Shown here: positions 59,577 through 64,000 of the stretch, in pieces
How the letters are laid out: the number at the start of each line of letters is the position of its first letter
Position numbering within the stretch: the first letter of the stretch is position 1
Source of the DNA: Lepidurus packardi
Lineage: Eukaryota > Arthropoda > Branchiopoda > Notostraca > Triopsidae
Assembly (NCBI GenBank): GCA_023053545.1
Contig: JAKZAN010000004.1
Span: 11,222,001-11,286,000, forward strand
Direction: 5' to 3'
DNA length: 64,000 bases
Position numbers and translations under genes: made by a program
Notes under the pieces: model-generated
Told to the model about the DNA's origin: nothing
The model's database searches: none
Seen by the model: only the letters and a program-made list of their open reading frames with translations

Positions 59577-60870
59577 ATGCCCCAAAACGTACGTTCGCTT
59601 TGAATTCGTAATTTAAGTTAATTTTGTATTTAGGTTATCTCTTGTTTTTTTAGGGATTACGTTACACGCTTGACAACGATCGTCTAACTCTAGAACAAAG
59701 GCAGTCTTACGAGGATAATGGATTTATAGTCGTTAAAAAGTTGATTCCTGATCCCATGATCGATGCCTTTCGGTAAGCACCAGTGAAACCTGTCGTTTTC
59801 TACGATTCCTAGCTTTGTTAAAGGATAATTAACGATAATCTACTTCATCTAGGGAGAGGTTTTTGAATCTCTGCGATAAGAAGATTCCATGGGGTGGGAT
59901 AACTATGATGAAAGACATTTCCTTGGCGAAAATGGGGACCGTAACTGGCGAACGATTGTTCAACAAAGCCCAGGACTTTAACTACGATGAAGTTCTTTAC
60001 AAGTACATAGAATACAGCCCGGTATATTCCTTATCCTACAATGCTAAACAAGAAAAACTCGAAACTTACCAACGAATCGTAGCTTTTGGATTACGTGGAA
60101 TGCTTCGTTGGCCCTAATATCCAATCCATGCATACCATGCTCATCAACAAGCCGCCTGATCCCGGTACTCAGACATCTCGCCATCCTCTACATCAAGTAC
60201 CTTCTTAGTTATATAACTGTAGGTTTAGGTAATTGTGCTCACTTCGTCACTCACTAGGATTTGCACTACTTTCCATTCCGACCAGCCGATCGCATTGTTT
60301 GCGCTTGGACTGCCATGGAGCGCATCAACAGTGACAATGGTTGCTTAATAGTCCTTCCAGGTTCTCATAAAGGTGTTTTACACCAACACGATTACCCCGA
60401 TTGGGAAGTAAAAATGACGATTTACTCTAAAGAACGAAATATTAGTCACATTTGTTTAAAAATTTACAATCTGTCTTGCAGAAAGGCGTAAATAAGATGT
60501 ACCATGGGGTTCGAGGTTACGACGGAGTTCCTTATACTGAACTCCACATGGAAAAAGGCGACACGGTGTTTTTCCACCCGATTTTGATCCACGGATCGGG
60601 TACCAATCGCACCAGTGGCTTCCGTAAAGCAATTTCTTGCCATTATAGCTCTGCAGACATGCACTACATTGACGTACGTGGTACGACGCAAGAAAATATT
60701 GCTAAAGAGATCGAAGAAGTGGCGAAACGACGAGGCATGGATGGTCTAACTTTCCAAGTACTTTCTAAAAAGTTTTAGACTCAAATCCGAATGACTAACA
60801 ATGCTTTGATTAGGAAATGTGGCAGTTTCGCAGTCGATTTGTACGCGGACGCGCTCCAGCTCGCTTATAA
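59577..60870 (+). CDS. PHYH: Phytanoyl-CoA dioxygenase, peroxisomal (PHYH)
   Basis: Seven exons: 59577-59588, 59654-59772, 59853-60021, 60083-60196, 60258-60407, 60482-60757 and 60814-60870; 298 residues. This Fe(II)/2-oxoglutarate dioxygenase 2-hydroxylates phytanoyl-CoA, the first step of peroxisomal alpha-oxidation. Iron ligands appear as H137-x-D139 (RHPLHQDLHYFPF) and H225 (HPILIHGSG); R236 (GFRKAISCH) is the 2-oxoglutarate-binding Arg. Their spacing matches human H175, D177, H264 and R275. The last exon gives [11 protein letters not shown], similar to the human C-terminus, and ends Ala-Arg-Leu, a type 1 peroxisomal signal. The short first exon (MPQN) leaves no room for the N-terminal PTS2 of the human enzyme. 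Without the last intron the frame would stop at 60778 and lose the conserved tail. Start chosen as the only ATG joining in frame. Confidence 0.95.
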
Positions 60871-61418
60871 GGATGCAATCCTTAAAAGTGTTAGTTTTTA
60901 TTTCTAGAAATATTAATATTGGGCATATATCAACCTTTGGTAAAACTACCTATACGCCTCGGTGCTTTATAAAATGGAACATAAACAGTTTCTTCTAGCT
61001 TTGGGGTAAAAGAATTGAAAGAATACAAATGGTTTAATTTTAATTGCAAAAGATATTGTACGACTTTCACGGCGAAAGGGGTTTTTCGTTTAAACAATTT
61101 GACGAAACTTGGAGGAGGGATGAGAATCATAAATTCACCAAACAACATGAAAGTAATTGTAAAATAGTCCATAAAGTAGGCGTATCCAAAATTGAAACGA
61201 GTTCATGTGAACCTCTGTCAAATCCTGACATCAAATCAAACGAAATGAAAAAAAAAAAAAAAAACAACAAAGAAAAAGGTATTACAGTTCAAACTGACTC
61301 CTTGATTTTCGCCACAGGAAACTGATTTGACCCCCAAGACAAACAGAAAATAACAAACAATTAAACGAGCAAATCCAAAAGTGTTTAATACTCTTCTACG
61401 TGGTGGTGAAGAAACAAT
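60871..61418. other. Gap between convergent PHYH and KDM5
   Basis: Contains both 3' UTRs. An ATTAAA variant signal on the minus strand (61384-61389) lies about 30 bases after the KDM5 stop. A plus-strand frame of 93 codons (61044-61325) resembles nothing known and includes a Lys run from a poly(A) tract. Confidence 0.5.
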
Positions 61419-63985
61419 TCACGAATCGTCGTCCATGGAATCGCCTGTAGCTCCCTCAGGTTCAGTCACTTCATCCGCAGTTCCCTCCAGACTGCCCTGT
61501 ACCAACATTAATTCAATAAATTTAATACTAATTAATGAATAATAATCAACTAAATCATAATGAATAATAAAATAATAATAAATAATAATTTCATATGCAC
61601 ATTGTAGAGGATTAGGTTACATTAGTTCAGCTTAGGTTGGGTTACGTTAGTTTAGGTAAATAGCGCGTTCCACTGGGTGCACTAGTGCAACATTTTTGGC
61701 ACTCAGTGCGTTAGCATATACATGTTTGACACACAAGAGTCCACAAATACTGAACCAATGCGTGCCAGTGGAACGCGATATAAGTTAGGTTAGATCAGTT
61801 CAGGTTACTTTATGTACTAAAGTGTCCAAAAAAACGACCCAAATGATACCCTAGAGATCGCTTAATCCAATTATTTTTCCTAATATCCAGTGTGCATTCT
61901 AAAGAGTCACCAACGAAAGCATCTGCACTACGAATGGCAGTCATGCTGTTCATTCATGGGTTAGTTTTTAGAATGTGCGGGGGAGAAGCGAATAAGTTCC
62001 AAAATTTACTTGTTGAAAGCCGGGTGGATCTTTGCATTTCCTGCATAAGTACTCCTTATCGTCCGATACGTCCTGTTTGCGTAATCCAACACAACTCAAA
62101 TGAAACCAACTCTCACAACCATCGCACTGAACCCAATTGACTTCCCTTCCTAATAAAGACCGAATGTTACCATCCTTATAATGCCAAACAATTCACGTAT
62201 TCTTAAAAATTCAGAAAACACCAACATCAGTCAGCCAATTTCCTTACCAGTAGGTTTGAGGCACTTGGAAGCAGAACAGTCCTCCTCGGGATCATCTGAC
62301 GAGTCGCTTTCGGCTTCCCATTTCTTTGCATTCTGGCGGCGCGCCTGCTAATACACAAAAAAAACACAATGAGTATTAAAATAACAACAAAATGAGTACT
62401 AAAATAGACAAGAAATTGACGCAAATTACTCTGGGCTTTTTGTTAGGGGAAGTTTCGCCTTTTTCGAGTTTGATCTGCTTCTGAGAACGTTTCCCTTCGC
62501 GGAATACCAATCCTCTTTTCTTAATCTTACGTTCTTCTCCCACATCTTTCTCCTAAATTCGCGGAGAACGAAAAGAATTGATAAAGTACAACTTGATTTC
62601 TGTCACTTCCTAATAAAAACAAACTTACATCATCCCCGCAGTGGAAATGAGGCATTTGAGTAGCTTGCATTATATTTCCCAGTTGGCTAATTTCCTCAGT
62701 CTGGAGTTCCAACAAGTAGCCTTCAATCAACAAGTCTTGCAAAGGCTTTTGCAAACTAGTAGGTATTTCCAACAAAGGGACTTTATACTTGGCGCTCAAG
62801 CTTTGAACGTCCATAGCATCTTCTTTATCGGCTACTACACCTAACGCCCCAGATGCTAACGCAAGGAAAATGGTAATAATGAATACACTAAGTTAATTTC
62901 TTTCTTAAACGCATTAGTTACCCTTCTCACTAGCTGCGTATGCGTGTTCAGTGCTGCCCAGACTCTCCTCTTTAGGTAAGTTCGATTCTTCCAGTGAATT
63001 GGTCTTCTCGGCAGGAGTTTCTTGCTTGATATGAGCCAGTCTTTCAGACCTAAAGCTCTGGACAGCATCCAATTGCTTCTGTTGCACGTACGGCAGTTGG
63101 ATTTTTGCCTTTTCCACTTCTGGCTGAGCTAGCATCTTCTTTGCTCGATCCTAAAGCAACAGTGAGATTTTTAATACCATTTGCGACTCAAAGAGCCGAA
63201 AAAAACTTGTAAATTGGGCTTACTTGCCAACTCATGGCTCGTTCAGTGAGACATTGCAGTGCTTCGCCCTCCGGCATGCGTACGGCGATGGATTGGAGGG
63301 CGAATACTAAAGATAATGCAGTTTCGAGCTTGGGTCTTGACGAGCGGCAACACAATGGACACAAAAAGTGATTTTCGGGGTTAAAAGTCGCAGCAGGTAT
63401 GGGCGAACTTGTACCACTGTCTTTCCCCTTAACAGGAGCAGGAATACATGACTCTAAAAGAGGAAAGGGGAAAATAAAACTTAATTCATCTTATTTTATA
63501 AGCTTTTTGAAGTAAACAAGTGTTCTTCCTAAAACAATTCGTTTTAAGAAGAAGTTTAAAGAAGTTTTAAGAAGAAGTTTTAAGTTTTAAGAAGAAGTTT
63601 TCAAGGTTTTGACGTACCATGGTAACACTCCTTGCAGAGATTACACTGAAGCATGGATCTCTGGTAAGTTCGTCTACAAGTGCAATATTCCGCAGCCTCA
63701 GTTTCCCGTTTCGCTATGTTTGCTTGACGTAAACGCTGGATTGCGTCCATTTCTTGACGCTGTGCAGTCTAAACCCATCACATGAAAAGCTGTTACGAAA
63801 ACTGTTCTCTAATCGATAAAAATGGCCCAAAATACCTTGATGGCTTTAATGACAGCTCTTCCGTCAATGGTTTCGCCACCCGCCAGTTCTATAATGTGGT
63901 TTAAGTGAGTCGTGACATCTTCTCGCGCTCTTCTGCGCCTAAATCTGGGCGGTCCTTGTCCAATATCAGCTCGAGGAGTCAGAAC
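61419..63985 (-). CDS. KDM5: Histone H3K4 demethylase KDM5/Lid, C-terminal 475 residues
   Basis: Nine exons: 63836-63985, 63618-63768, 63224-63453, 62922-63150, 62629-62855, 62430-62552, 62248-62347, 62010-62149 and 61419-61496 (1428 nt). The JmjN, ARID, PHD1 and JmjC parts would lie beyond the right edge; the first visible exon follows a clean acceptor. KDM5 removes methyl groups from H3K4 at promoters. Visible are a PHD2 region ([20 protein letters not shown] to [16 protein letters not shown]), the family block [19 protein letters not shown], a helical linker, a basic KKKR-type stretch and an acidic Ser-rich stretch, and PHD3 ([20 protein letters not shown] to YLCRKCK). PHD3 of human KDM5A reads H3K4me3. 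The protein ends in an acidic tail, SMDDDS. All nine phases join, and the total is a multiple of three. Confidence 0.94.
61605..61997. repeat. Nested repeats in the last KDM5 intron
   Basis: TTAGG-type words flank a 120-base element with inverted ends cgcgttccactgg (61664-61676) and its complement (61765-61777). A second segment (about 61887-61997) is a diverged copy of the arm of the knirps-intron foldback, sharing ccagtgtgca, cgaaagc, ctgcacta.gaatg.cagt and tttagaatgtg. It ends about seven bases before the donor of the PHD3 exon. Confidence 0.7.
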
Positions 63986-64000
63986 CTGTAAACATAAAAA

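Noticed and set aside
61044-61325. 93-codon plus-strand frame between PHYH and KDM5
   Set aside because: No family resemblance, Lys run from a poly(A) tract, and the position fits overlapping 3' UTRs.

Overview
The window reads as nuclear DNA of an arthropod, probably a crustacean or another lineage with short introns. The evidence is a knirps-family nuclear receptor, multi-exon genes with mostly 50-120 base GT-AG introns, degenerate TTAGG (arthropod telomere-type) tracts inside mobile-looking repeats, and many microsatellites. I did not identify the species.

Layout. Bases 1-1764 (minus) hold the 5' coding end of a knirps-related gene; the gene runs off the left edge. Bases 1.8-38 kb contain no gene I can support: this is AT-rich DNA with poly(T) runs, microsatellites, two AT-rich trinucleotide arrays, a 78-bp minisatellite (13.56-14.23 kb), TTAGG-bearing foldback repeats and a MITE-like element with an internal 413-bp duplication. 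It may include distal regulatory DNA or untranslated exons of the knirps gene, because that gene's ATG directly follows a splice acceptor. At 38.3-39.0 kb lies a broken 5' half of an ATAD1/Msp1 AAA-ATPase gene, flanked by diverged direct repeats.

Bases 41.8-46.4 kb hold a block of diverged tandem modules. They contain splice-flanked exon-like segments that keep reading frame and splice phase, and, just after repeated 5' splice sites, paired hairpins whose arms change in step between copies. I recognise no protein family there. A highly uniform 80-bp minisatellite of 46 full units follows (46.64-50.32 kb), then a tRNA-like SINE (about 51.05-51.30 kb).

From 51.9 kb to the right end the DNA becomes a compact block of six conserved genes: ZDHHC17/Hip14 (minus), BCL7 (plus), Pescadillo (minus), lin-7 (plus), phytanoyl-CoA dioxygenase (plus) and the C-terminal part of KDM5/lid (minus, running off the right edge). 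ZDHHC17/BCL7 and Pescadillo/lin-7 are divergent pairs with 451 and 248 bases between start codons; BCL7/Pescadillo and PHYH/KDM5 converge. I assembled exons by eye from splice signals, phase continuity and family similarity; every assembled coding length is a multiple of three. The genes serve unrelated roles (palmitoylation, chromatin remodelling, ribosome biogenesis, cell polarity, peroxisomal alpha-oxidation, histone demethylation), so shared promoters rather than a shared pathway explain their spacing.
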